Shown here piece by piece: positions 26,325-37,573 of a DNA stretch of 64,000 bases; position 1 is the first letter of the stretch, and every line of letters starts with the position of its first letter. The stretch covers positions 1,488,001 through 1,552,000 of the forward strand of contig NZ_CP170197.1 in assembly GCF_047300855.1 (NCBI RefSeq). The letters are read 5' to 3'. The stretch is from Sulfuriferula sp047300855 (GTDB taxonomy: Bacteria > Pseudomonadota > Gammaproteobacteria > Burkholderiales > Sulfuriferulaceae). A model generated the notes under the pieces. It worked only from the letters and a program-made list of their open reading frames with translations. It was not told the DNA's origin and did not search any database. The position numbers and the translations under genes were made by a program.

Positions 26325-27015
26325 GGCGGCGGCAGGCGATGGTGTAGTTCACGGCGGTATCGTGTTCCAGCTTGTAGACTTTGGTCAGCGGGTTGTAGGT
26401 CATGCCGATGAGGTCGTTCACGGCCAGCCCGGCGCTGCGTGCATAGCGCGACAGTTCGGATGGCTTGATGAAGCGGGCGTAATCGTGGGTGCCGCGCGGC
26501 AGCAAATTGAGCACGTATTCCGCGCCAATGATGGCGAACAGGTAGCTTTTCGGGTTGCGGTTCAGGGTGGAGAAAAACACCCAACCGCCCGGTTTGACCA
26601 GCTCGGCACAGGCACGCACCACGGATTCCGGATTGGGTACGTGTTCGAGCATTTCCATGCAGGTGACCACATCGAAACTGGCCGGGTGTTGCGCCGCCAG
26701 CGTCTCTACCGCGATGCATTGATAATCGACACTGGCACCGGACTCGAGCAAATGCAGTTTGGCGACTTTGAGCGATTTTTCCGCCAGATCGATGCCGGTG
26801 ACGGCGGCGCCGCGTCCGGTCATGCTCTCGGCCAGAATGCCGCCGCCGCAGCCTACGTCGAGAACGGTTTTGCCATCCAGGCTGGTCAGGTGGTCAATAT
26901 AGTCCAGACGGAGCGGGTTGATTTCATGCAAGGGCTTGAATTCGCTGTTGGGATCCCACCATTTGTGGGCGAGTGCGCTGAATTTGTCGAGTTCCAGTTG
27001 GTCGGCGTTGCTCAT
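26317..27015 (-). CDS. ubiG: ubiquinone biosynthesis O-methyltransferase
   Basis: 232 residues. Carries out both O-methylation steps of ubiquinone synthesis using S-adenosylmethionine. SAM-binding motif I VLDVGCGGGILAE and the N-terminal ALAHKWWDPNSEFKPLH signature are typical of UbiG. It lies between the deaminase gene, whose product may recycle the SAM by-product, and gph in one leftward operon. Confidence 0.95.
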   Translation of the reverse strand: MSNADQLELDKFSALAHKWWDPNSEFKPLHEINPLRLDYIDHLTSLDGKTVLDVGCGGGILAESMTGRGAAVTGIDLAEKSLKVAKLHLLESGASVDYQCIAVETLAAQHPASFDVVTCMEMLEHVPNPESVVRACAELVKPGGWVFFSTLNRNPKSYLFAIIGAEYVLNLLPRGTHDYARFIKPSELSRYARSAGLAVNDLIGMTYNPLTKVYKLEHDTAVNYTIACRRHG

Positions 27016-27026
27016 GTTGTTCTCTT

Positions 27027-28355
27027 TCAGTGCGTGATCCGTGATTGCCAGACGTTGGCAGTCAACTTAAGTTCCCGTTCGTCCAGGCTGGTGAGCTGGC
27101 GGTTGTCGAGGCGCAACTCGCCATTTACCCAGACATGGCTGACCTGCTCGCGCCCAGCGGCATAAACCAGGGCGGAGATCGGATCGAAGCAGGGTTGGGT
27201 CTCAATACCTGATAAATCCACCGCTACGATATCAGCCAGTTTGCCGGGTGCGAGCGAGCCGATGCGGTCGTCCAGTCCCAGGGCGCGTGCGCCGTTCAGT
27301 GTGGCCATTTGCAGCGCGGTATGAGCGGGCAGGGCAGCGGCATCACCGCTCACGCCTTTGGCGAGCAGGGCGGCCAGACGCATCTCGCTGAATAGATCGA
27401 GTTTGTTGTTGCTGGCCGCGCCGTCGGTACCGATACCGATGTTGACGCCATGCCCGGCCAGCGTCGCGATCGGCGCAAATCCGCTGGCGAGCTTGAGGTT
27501 GGAAGCCGGGCAATGCGCCACGTGGCAGCCTTGTTCCGCCAGCAGTGCCTGTTCATCCGGCGTCAAATGTACGCCATGCACCGTGATCAGCCCGGGACCG
27601 AGCAGGCCGAGATTTTGCAGCCGTGCCAGCGGGCGCAGATTGTGCTGTGCCAGGCTCTGATGGATCTCGTCCTCGGTTTCGTGCAGATGGACGTGCACCG
27701 GCAAGTCCAGCTGGCTGGCGAAGGTGGCGATCTTTTCGAAGGTTTTATCGCCCACGGTATACGGCGCGTGCGGAGCGAGGGTAAACGACAGCAAGGACTC
27801 ATCGCGCAGGCGGTCGCGCAGGGCGAAGCCTTTGTTGAGGTAGTCGTCGGAATCGCCCGCATAAGCGGTGGGGAAGTCGATCACGATCAGCCCGATAGCG
27901 GCGCGCATTCCCGCGTCCAGCGCCGCCTCCGCCACCGCTTCCGGGAAAAAGTACATATCGTTGAAACAGGTGGTGCCGCCGCGCAGCATTTCGGCGCAGG
28001 CGATGCGCGCGCCGTCGCGCACGAAATCGGGCGACATATGGCGGTTTTCTGCAGGCCAGATGTGGCCTTTCAGCCATTCCATCAGCGGCAGGTCGTCGGA
28101 GTAGCCGCGCAACAGCGTCATCGCCGCATGCGTGTGCAGGTTGATCAGGCCCGGGATCAACGCATGGTCGGCGAGCCGGTAGTAGCGCTGCGCCACAAAA
28201 CGGCGGCGCGCTTCTTCCGTGGGCAGAATGGCGACAATGCGGCCGCCATCCACCGCCACGCTGTGATCGGTGAGGACTGCGTCTGACGGTTCGACCGGGA
28301 TGACCCAGCGGGCTTCGATAAGAGTTTCGACAGGATGAGCGGGGGTTTCGGGCAT
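27027..28355 (-). CDS. mtaD: 5-methylthioadenosine/S-adenosylhomocysteine deaminase (TRZ/ATZ amidohydrolase)
   Basis: 442 residues, amidohydrolase superfamily. Metal ligands appear in GLINLHTHAAMTLLRG (HxH), HVHLHET and GTDGAASNN. Members next to ubiG are usually annotated as MTA/SAH deaminases, which remove inhibitory by-products of SAM-dependent methylation, so context supports that role. Other aminohydrolase substrates remain possible. First gene of the mtaD-ubiG-gph operon, with a near-consensus promoter just upstream. Confidence 0.85.
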   Translation of the reverse strand: MPETPAHPVETLIEARWVIPVEPSDAVLTDHSVAVDGGRIVAILPTEEARRRFVAQRYYRLADHALIPGLINLHTHAAMTLLRGYSDDLPLMEWLKGHIWPAENRHMSPDFVRDGARIACAEMLRGGTTCFNDMYFFPEAVAEAALDAGMRAAIGLIVIDFPTAYAGDSDDYLNKGFALRDRLRDESLLSFTLAPHAPYTVGDKTFEKIATFASQLDLPVHVHLHETEDEIHQSLAQHNLRPLARLQNLGLLGPGLITVHGVHLTPDEQALLAEQGCHVAHCPASNLKLASGFAPIATLAGHGVNIGIGTDGAASNNKLDLFSEMRLAALLAKGVSGDAAALPAHTALQMATLNGARALGLDDRIGSLAPGKLADIVAVDLSGIETQPCFDPISALVYAAGREQVSHVWVNGELRLDNRQLTSLDERELKLTANVWQSRITH

Positions 28356-28382
28356 GATTCAGTAATTGGGCGGGTTGGCCGC

Positions 28383-28411
28383 ACTATAAAGGCAGGTCTG
28401 CCGCCTGACAA
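28383..28411 (-). promoter_or_regulatory. sigma70-type promoter of mtaD-ubiG-gph
   Basis: On the minus strand TTGTCA (28411-28406), a 17-base spacer and TATAGT (28388-28383) lie about 28 bases before the mtaD ATG. Confidence 0.6.
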
Positions 28412-28429
28412 GGATGGCGAGCGCCAATT

Positions 28430-28457
28430 TTGCCGGGTGCGCTGCGCATGCTAGAAT
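28430..28457 (+). promoter_or_regulatory. candidate gyrA promoter
   Basis: TTGCCG (28430-28435), 16 bases, TAGAAT (28452-28457), 40 bases before the gyrA ATG. Divergent from the mtaD promoter within the same 141-base gap. Confidence 0.4.
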
Positions 28458-28496
28458 CGCGGGGTTTCCTTTCTCCTATAAAAACCAGACCGATCA

Positions 28497-31055
<2,559 letters not shown>

Positions 31056-31095
31056 TTAATCTTAAAAATTAACAACAAATTTTAAGGTATTGATA

Positions 31096-32178
31096 ATGAA
31101 CCATATTTATAACTTCAGCGCGGGTCCTGCCGTGTTGCCGAAAGCGGTACTTGAACAAGCCCGGGACGAATTGGTGGATTGGCACGGCAGCGGTATGTCG
31201 GTGATGGAAATGAGCCATCGCGGCAAGGAATTCATGGGCATTGCCGCCCAGATGGAAGCCGACTTGCGCGAGTTGATGGGCATTCCGGCCAACTACAAGG
31301 TGCTGTTCCTGCAGGGTGGCGCGTCTTCGCAATTCGCCATGGTGCCGATGAACCTGCTGCGTGGTAAAGCCGCGATGGATTATCTCAACACCGGCGAATG
31401 GTCGAAAAAAGCCATCAAGGAAGCCAAGCGTTACGGTTCTGTCAATGTGGTGGCGAGCAGCGAAGACAAGAACTTCAACTACGCGCCTGCACAGGATGCG
31501 TGGAAGCTCGATCCGAATGCGGCCTTTGTGCATTACACGCCGAATGAAACCATTGGCGGCGTGGAAATTTTCTGGACACCGAAAACCGGCAATGTGCCGC
31601 TGGTGGCGGATATGTCGTCCACCATATTGTCGCGCCCCATCGATGTGAGCCAATTTGGCCTGATTTACGCGGGTGCGCAGAAAAACATCGGACCGGCCGG
31701 ATTGACCATCGTCATTGTGCGCGACGACCTGATCGGTCAGACCGTGGCGGGAACGCCGACCATGTTCGACTACAAGACGCATGTCGACAACGACTCCATG
31801 TACAACACGCCGCCGACTTACGCGATGTATATCGCCGGGCTGGTGTTCCAGCTGCTGAAGCGTGAAGGCGGCCTGGCCGAGATGGAAAAACGCAATATTG
31901 CCAAAGCCGATTTGCTCTACGGTTATCTGGATGCGACCGATTTCTACGCCAGCCCGGTGGCGCGCGACAACCGTTCGCGCATGAATATTCCATTCACGCT
32001 GAAAGACGCCGCACTGGACGAGGCCTTTCTCAAGGGCGCCAAAGAGCATGGGCTGCTGCAATTAAAAGGTCATCGCTCGGTGGGCGGCATGCGCGCCTCC
32101 ATTTACAACGCCATGCCGATCGAAGGCGTGGCTGCACTGGTCAACTACATGAAGGCTTTCGAACAGAAAAATGGCTAA
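31096..32178 (+). CDS. serC: phosphoserine aminotransferase
   Basis: 360 residues. Converts 3-phosphohydroxypyruvate to phosphoserine with glutamate (also used in pyridoxine synthesis). PLP lysine in YAGAQKNIGPAG; N-terminal NFSAGPAVLP. The ATG at 31096 is chosen over an upstream TTG because AAGG lies eight bases before it. Overlaps serA by eight bases, so both serine-pathway steps are coupled. Confidence 0.96.
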   Translation: MNHIYNFSAGPAVLPKAVLEQARDELVDWHGSGMSVMEMSHRGKEFMGIAAQMEADLRELMGIPANYKVLFLQGGASSQFAMVPMNLLRGKAAMDYLNTGEWSKKAIKEAKRYGSVNVVASSEDKNFNYAPAQDAWKLDPNAAFVHYTPNETIGGVEIFWTPKTGNVPLVADMSSTILSRPIDVSQFGLIYAGAQKNIGPAGLTIVIVRDDLIGQTVAGTPTMFDYKTHVDNDSMYNTPPTYAMYIAGLVFQLLKREGGLAEMEKRNIAKADLLYGYLDATDFYASPVARDNRSRMNIPFTLKDAALDEAFLKGAKEHGLLQLKGHRSVGGMRASIYNAMPIEGVAALVNYMKAFEQKNG

Positions 32179-33349
32179 AGCTTTTCAAGTCCAGATACTG
32201 AACGCCATTTCCAAACAGGGACTTGCACGCCTGCCCGCAAGCTATATTGTGGGCAGCGATGTGGTGCAACCCGATGCGATTCTGGTGCGCTCCGCCAATA
32301 TGCACGAGATGGAGATCCCTGCTTCGGTGCTGGCGATTGGCCGTGCGGGTGCAGGTACCAATAACATCCCGGTCAAAAAAATGTCCGAGCGCGGCGTGCC
32401 GGTATTCAATGCGCCGGGTGCAAATGCGAATGCGGTCAAGGAGCTGGTCATCGCGGGCATGCTGATGGGTGCGCGCAATCTGATTCCGGCAATCCGGTTT
32501 GTGGAAACGCTCAGCGGCAGCGACGAAGAAATGCACAAGGCGACCGAGGCGGGCAAGAAAGCTTTTGCCGGAACCGAGTTGCCGGGCCGCACCCTCGGCG
32601 TGATCGGACTGGGGGCGATTGGCTCCCTGGTGGCCGATGCCGCCATCAAGCTCGGCATGAAAGTCATCGGTTTTGATCCGGCAATCACCGTTGAAGCTGC
32701 CTGGCGTTTGCCTGCCCAGGTCAAAAAAGCCAACAGCGTGGAAGAGGTAGTGAAAGCCGCCGACTTTATTACATTGCATGTTCCGCTGCTGGATGCCACG
32801 CGTAACCTGATCAATGCCGAGCGCATCGCCCTGATGCAGCCGGGCACGATACTGCTCAACTTCGCCCGCGAAGGTATTGTGGACAATGGCGCCGCGCTGG
32901 CCGGCCTGAAATCCGGACAACTGCGCGCTTACCTCAATGATTTTCCTGCCAATGCATTGCAGAACCAGCCTGGCGTGGTGTGCCTGCCGCACCTGGGCGC
33001 CTCGACCGGCGAGGCCGAGGAGAACTGCGCGGTCATGGTGGCTGAACAACTGACCGATTATCTGGAAAACGGCAATATCCTCAACGCCGTCAATTTCCCC
33101 AACGTGGACATGCCGCGTGAATCGGCCTACCGCGTGGCCATCGCCAACGCCAATGTACCCAACATGCTGGGCCAGATTTCCACCGCGATGGCGAATGCCG
33201 GGCTCAATATCCACACCATGGTCAACAAATCCAGAGGTGAAATGGCTTACACCCTGGTGGACGTGGACAGCAACGTCCCCGATTCGGTTGTAAAAGAATT
33301 GTGTGCCATCGCTGGCGTGCTGGCCGTGCGCTATTTGCCTGCAGCGTAA
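32171..33349 (+). CDS. serA: D-3-phosphoglycerate dehydrogenase
   Basis: 392 residues. First step of serine synthesis, oxidising 3-phosphoglycerate with NAD. NAD-binding motif GVIGLGAIGSLVADAA, catalytic region FAREGIVDNGA and the CLPHLGASTGEAEENCA histidine block. A short C-terminal ACT domain (NVPNMLGQISTAMANAGLNI) suggests allosteric control by serine. Supplies the substrate for the overlapping upstream serC. Confidence 0.95.
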   Translation: MAKAFQVQILNAISKQGLARLPASYIVGSDVVQPDAILVRSANMHEMEIPASVLAIGRAGAGTNNIPVKKMSERGVPVFNAPGANANAVKELVIAGMLMGARNLIPAIRFVETLSGSDEEMHKATEAGKKAFAGTELPGRTLGVIGLGAIGSLVADAAIKLGMKVIGFDPAITVEAAWRLPAQVKKANSVEEVVKAADFITLHVPLLDATRNLINAERIALMQPGTILLNFAREGIVDNGAALAGLKSGQLRAYLNDFPANALQNQPGVVCLPHLGASTGEAEENCAVMVAEQLTDYLENGNILNAVNFPNVDMPRESAYRVAIANANVPNMLGQISTAMANAGLNIHTMVNKSRGEMAYTLVDVDSNVPDSVVKELCAIAGVLAVRYLPAA

Positions 33350-33351
33350 CC

Positions 33352-34416
33352 ATGGCTGAAGATTTACAACAATTACGCGCTGCAATCGACGCGCTGGACG
33401 TTGAAATTCTCAAGCTCATCAACCAGCGCGCCGCCCACGCCCAAACCATCGGCCGTCTGAAAAACGGCACGGTGTATCGTCCCGAGCGCGAGGCCCAGGT
33501 GCTGCGCCGCATCAAGGAACTCAACCCCGGACCGTTGGCGGATGAAACGGCAGCGCGCCTGTTTCGCGAAATCATGTCGGCCTGTCTGGCGCTGGAAAAA
33601 CCGCTATCGGTTGCATTTCTGGGGCCATTGGGTACGTTCAGCCAGGCTGCCGCACAGAAGCACTTTGGCCATGCTGCCGTCCCCATGCCCTGCGCATCCA
33701 TAGACGAAGTGTTTCGCGACGTGGCTTCGGGCAATGCGGACTACGGCGTCGTGCCGGTGGAAAATTCCACCGAAGGCGCCATCAACCGTACCCTGGATTT
33801 ATTGCAGGATACCCCGTTGAAGATCTGTGGCGAAGTGGCGTTACGCATCCATCAGCACCTGCTGCGCAAAGTACCCGGTCTGGACGATGTTGCGGTGCTG
33901 TATTCGCACAGCCAATCGCTGGCGCAGTGCCATGAGTGGCTCAACAGCAATCTCGCCAAGGTGCCGTGCGTACCCGTGGCGAGCAATGCCGAGGCGGCGC
34001 GTCTGGCAGCAGCCGACCCTGCAGCGCTGGCCATTGCCGGTGATGCTGCAGCCGAACTGTATGATTTACATCGGCTGGTGGAAAACATTGAGGATGAACC
34101 CAATAACACCACGCGCTTTCTGGTCATCGGCAAGCATGATGCAACGCCTTCCGGTCAGGACAAGACCTCGCTGCTGATGTCTGCGCACAATCGGCCTGGC
34201 GCGGTGGTGGAGCTGTTGCAGCCACTTGCGCGCCACGGCGTATCGATGACCAAATTCGAGTCGCGCCCGGCACGCTCCGGCTTGTGGGAATATGTGTTTT
34301 TTATTGACCTCGAAGGTCACCGCGATGAACCGCAAGTTGCTGCCGCACTGGCAGAATTGCAGGATAAAGCCGCGTTTCTGAAAATTCTTGGAGCCTACCC
34401 GGTAGGCGTTCTGTAG
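33352..34416 (+). CDS. pheA: bifunctional chorismate mutase / prephenate dehydratase (P-protein)
   Basis: 354 residues. AroQ-type chorismate mutase (about 1-85), prephenate dehydratase (about 90-270; AFLGPLGTFSQAAA, then VPVENSTEGAINRTLDLL) and a C-terminal ACT domain with the phenylalanine-binding ESRP motif (KFESRPARSGLWEY). Makes phenylpyruvate and should be feedback-inhibited by phenylalanine. The ATG lies two bases after the serA stop. Confidence 0.96.
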   Translation: MAEDLQQLRAAIDALDVEILKLINQRAAHAQTIGRLKNGTVYRPEREAQVLRRIKELNPGPLADETAARLFREIMSACLALEKPLSVAFLGPLGTFSQAAAQKHFGHAAVPMPCASIDEVFRDVASGNADYGVVPVENSTEGAINRTLDLLQDTPLKICGEVALRIHQHLLRKVPGLDDVAVLYSHSQSLAQCHEWLNSNLAKVPCVPVASNAEAARLAAADPAALAIAGDAAAELYDLHRLVENIEDEPNNTTRFLVIGKHDATPSGQDKTSLLMSAHNRPGAVVELLQPLARHGVSMTKFESRPARSGLWEYVFFIDLEGHRDEPQVAAALAELQDKAAFLKILGAYPVGVL

Positions 34417-34425
34417 GTTGTAATA

Positions 34426-35532
34426 ATGAATCTGTGTGATCTTTCCCCGCAATACGTGCGCGCCATTGCGCCGTATCAGCCTGGCAGGCCGATTGCCGAA
34501 GTGGCACGTGAACTGGGTCTGGCCGAGCACGATATCGTGAAATTGGCGTCCAACGAAAATCCGCTCGGCCCCAGCCCCAAGGCCCTCGTCGCGATTGAAA
34601 ACGCGCTGGCCAATATTGCGCTCTACCCGGACGGCAGCGGTTATGATTTGAAGGCCGCGCTTACGCGCAGGTTTGGCGTTCCCGCCGAGCAGATCGTATT
34701 GGGTAATGGTTCCAACGATATACTGGAACTGGTGGCAAGAGCATTCCTGGCACCCGGCACCTCGGCGATATTTTCTCGACATGCATTCGCCATCTATGCG
34801 CTCGCCACCCAGGCGGCGGGTGCAGAGAGCATAGAAACTGCGGCGCATGATTTCGGCCATGATCTCGATGCCATGCTCGACGCCTTGCGCGCCGACACGC
34901 GCGTGGTGTTCATCGCCAACCCCAACAACCCCACAGGCACCTGGCTATCCAATGCGGATTTGCTGGCTTTTCTGCAACGCGTACCGGAAAATGTGATCGT
35001 TGTGCTGGACGAAGCCTATGGCGAGTATTTGCCGCAGGACAAACAATCCGATGCACTGGTCTGGCTGCAGCGCTTTCCGAATCTGGTGGTGAGCCGCACC
35101 TTCTCCAAAGCCTACGGCCTGGCCGGCTTGCGCGTGGGTTACGCGCTCACCAGCCGCATGGTGGCGGACATGATGAACCGCGTGCGCCAGCCGTTCAATG
35201 TCAACAGCCTGGCGCTGGTTGCGGCGGCTGCCGCACTCGACGACAACGATTTCATCGCACGCAGTTACGCGCTGAATCAGCTCGGCATGCGTCAGATGAT
35301 CCAGGGCTTGTTGCTGATGGGGCTGGACTACATTCCGTCGTTTGGCAATTTCCTCGCCATCCGCATCGGCAATGCCACGGCCATGTATCGACGTTTGCTG
35401 GAAAAAGGCGTGATTGTGCGTCCCATCGGCAATTACGCCATGCCCGAATACCTGCGCGTCAGCATTGGTCTGGCCGCAGAGAATACTCAATTTTTGCAGG
35501 CGCTGGAAAGCGCTCTTAAGGAGCAAGCATGA
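34426..35532 (+). CDS. hisC: histidinol-phosphate aminotransferase (may also act on aromatic keto acids)
   Basis: 368 residues, class I/II PLP aminotransferase of the HisC family: KLASNENPLGPSPKA at the N-terminus, NPNNPTGTW and the PLP lysine in RTFSKAYGLAGLRVGYAL. Its place between pheA and the DAHP synthase suggests that it transaminates prephenate or phenylpyruvate as well as, or instead of, imidazole-acetol phosphate. Its stop overlaps the next start (ATGA). Confidence 0.9.
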   Translation: MNLCDLSPQYVRAIAPYQPGRPIAEVARELGLAEHDIVKLASNENPLGPSPKALVAIENALANIALYPDGSGYDLKAALTRRFGVPAEQIVLGNGSNDILELVARAFLAPGTSAIFSRHAFAIYALATQAAGAESIETAAHDFGHDLDAMLDALRADTRVVFIANPNNPTGTWLSNADLLAFLQRVPENVIVVLDEAYGEYLPQDKQSDALVWLQRFPNLVVSRTFSKAYGLAGLRVGYALTSRMVADMMNRVRQPFNVNSLALVAAAAALDDNDFIARSYALNQLGMRQMIQGLLLMGLDYIPSFGNFLAIRIGNATAMYRRLLEKGVIVRPIGNYAMPEYLRVSIGLAAENTQFLQALESALKEQA

Positions 35533-36545
35533 TCGTCGTAATGAGCCCAGAGGCAACGGAATCCCAGATTGACGGGGTGGTAAAAAAAATCAAGGAGTAC
35601 GGTTGCGATGCCAATATTTCGCGCGGTGTCGAGCGCACGATTATCGGCGCCATCGGCGACGAACGCAGCATCGATCAGGAACTGATAGACGCGCTGCCCG
35701 GCGTGGAGCAATCCATGCATATCGTCAAACCCTACAAGATCGTGGCGCGCGAGTGGCACAAGGAAAATAGCGTCATCGACATCAAGGGTATCAAGCTGGG
35801 CGGCAATACCATCCAGGTCATCGGCGGCCCATGTTCGGTGGAAACCCAGCAACAGATGGACGAGTCGGCAAAATTCGTCAAGGCAGCCGGCTGTCGCCTG
35901 ATGCGCGGCGGCGCTTTCAAGCCGCGCACCAGCCCCTACAGTTTCCAGGGCAAGGGCGTGGAAGGTCTGGAAATGTTCCGCAAGGCCGCCGATGCGCAAG
36001 GCCTGCCCATCGTGACCGAACTGATGGACGTGCGCATGCTCGATACGTTTCTGGAATGGGATGTGGACGTGATCCAGATCGGCACGCGCAATATGCAGAA
36101 TTTCGATTTGCTGAAAGAAGTGGGCCACACCAACAAGCCGGTCATCCTCAAACGCGGGATGTCCGCAACGGTGTCAGAATGGCTGATGGCAGCGGAATAC
36201 ATCGCCGCCGGCGGCAACCATAACATCATCTTCTGCGAGCGCGGCGTGCGCAGTTTCGAGACCTACTATCGCAACATGCTCGATGTGACCGCCATTCCGG
36301 TGCTGAAAAAAGAAACTCACCTACCGGTGATCGTTGATCCCTCCCATGCGGGCGGCAAGGCGTGGATGGTGCCTGCACTGTCGCGCGCAGCCATTGCTGC
36401 GGGCGCCGATGGCCTGCTGGTGGAAATGCACCCCAAACCCTGCGAAGCCTGGTGCGATGCCGATCAGGCGCTGAACCCCGATGAACTGAAGAGCCTGATG
36501 ATCGAGTTGAAGGGTATTGCCCAGGTGCTGGGACGGGATATCTAA
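35529..36545 (+). CDS. aroF: 3-deoxy-7-phosphoheptulonate synthase (ferredoxin-like regulatory domain type)
   Basis: 338 residues. First step of the shikimate pathway. An N-terminal ferredoxin-like regulatory domain (about 1-70, MIVVMSPEATESQIDGVV) precedes the KDO8PS-like catalytic barrel (GGPCSVET, KPRTSPYSFQG, HPKPCEAWCDADQAL). This architecture is that of the Thermotoga-type (AroA-I-beta) enzyme, not the E. coli AroFGH type, and is usually inhibited by tyrosine or phenylalanine through the N-terminal domain. Confidence 0.93.
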   Translation: MIVVMSPEATESQIDGVVKKIKEYGCDANISRGVERTIIGAIGDERSIDQELIDALPGVEQSMHIVKPYKIVAREWHKENSVIDIKGIKLGGNTIQVIGGPCSVETQQQMDESAKFVKAAGCRLMRGGAFKPRTSPYSFQGKGVEGLEMFRKAADAQGLPIVTELMDVRMLDTFLEWDVDVIQIGTRNMQNFDLLKEVGHTNKPVILKRGMSATVSEWLMAAEYIAAGGNHNIIFCERGVRSFETYYRNMLDVTAIPVLKKETHLPVIVDPSHAGGKAWMVPALSRAAIAAGADGLLVEMHPKPCEAWCDADQALNPDELKSLMIELKGIAQVLGRDI

Positions 36546-36553
36546 ATGCATTT

Positions 36554-36625
36554 GCCACGGAGGGCACAGAGAACACCGAGAAAGAATCACAAAGGAAACT
36601 CGGTGTTCTCCGTACCTTCCGTGGC
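36554..36625. repeat. 27-bp inverted repeat between aroF and tyrA
   Basis: Arms 36554-36580 and 36599-36625 pair over 27 bases with three mismatches around an 18-base loop. The arms contain the ccacggagggcacagagaac type of sequence that I recall as scattered in proteobacterial intergenic regions. It may be a mobile palindromic repeat or an mRNA hairpin between two pathway genes. Confidence 0.6.
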
Positions 36626-36653
36626 TAAAAGGCCTTTTTACACAACGTAGAAA

Positions 36654-37523
36654 ATGACCGCGCACATCCACAAGCTCGCCATATTCGGTGTCGGCCTGAT
36701 CGGCGGCTCGGTTGCGCTGGCGTTGAAACAGGCTGCTGCAGTGGGTGAGGTGGTTGGTGTAGGGCGCAGCCGCGCCAACCTGGATGCAGCACTCAAGCTG
36801 GGTATCATTGATCGTATCGCCACTACTGCCGCAGACGCAGTGCAAGACGCGGATGTTGTGCTGCTCGCGGTGCCAGTTGGTCAAATGGCTGTGCTGATGC
36901 TGGAAATCGCACCGCATCTGGGTGCGGAAACGATAGTTACTGACGCGGGCAGTACCAAACAGGATGTGGCTGCGCTGATGCAACAGCACCTCGCCGCGCA
37001 CCTGCCCAATTGCGTACCCGGCCATCCCATCGCCGGGGCGGAAACCTGCGGAGCCGCAGCCGCCCGCGCTGACTTGTATCAAGGCAGGAATGTCATCCTC
37101 ACGCCCTTGCCGCAATGGAACAAGGCTGCGCTGGAAAAAGTGCGCGCGCTCTGGCAGGCCTGCGGCGCCAAGATCAGCGAAATGCCCGCCACCCAGCATG
37201 ATGCCATCTTCGCCACGGTCAGCCATTTGCCGCACCTGCTGGCCTACACGCTGGTGGACATGATCGCCCGTCGTGACAATGCCGACACCCTGTTCAGTTT
37301 CGCCGCCAGCGGCTTTCGCGACTTTACTCGTATTGCCGGCAGCAGCCCGGAAATGTGGCGCGATATTGCGCTGGCGAACCGGCAGGCGTTATTAAATGAA
37401 ATTGAGCAGTATCAGGCCAGCCTGGAACAGATGCGGATAGCTTTGACAGCAGAAGATGCAGCAGCATTGGAAGCGACTTTCAAGCGTGCGCAAACGGCAC
37501 GTGTGCGCTGGTCCGAGGAATAA
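36654..37523 (+). CDS. tyrA: prephenate dehydrogenase
   Basis: 289 residues. Oxidative decarboxylation of prephenate to 4-hydroxyphenylpyruvate with NAD. Rossmann motif IFGVGLIGGSVALALK; later HPIAGAETCGAAAA and VSHLPHLLAYTLVD helices. No fused mutase or ACT domain; chorismate mutase activity comes from pheA in the same group. Confidence 0.93.
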   Translation: MTAHIHKLAIFGVGLIGGSVALALKQAAAVGEVVGVGRSRANLDAALKLGIIDRIATTAADAVQDADVVLLAVPVGQMAVLMLEIAPHLGAETIVTDAGSTKQDVAALMQQHLAAHLPNCVPGHPIAGAETCGAAAARADLYQGRNVILTPLPQWNKAALEKVRALWQACGAKISEMPATQHDAIFATVSHLPHLLAYTLVDMIARRDNADTLFSFAASGFRDFTRIAGSSPEMWRDIALANRQALLNEIEQYQASLEQMRIALTAEDAAALEATFKRAQTARVRWSEE

Positions 37524-37573
37524 TCGGGCCCGTTTGTATTGCCTTACCCAAGCATTGTCCACATGAACTGATA

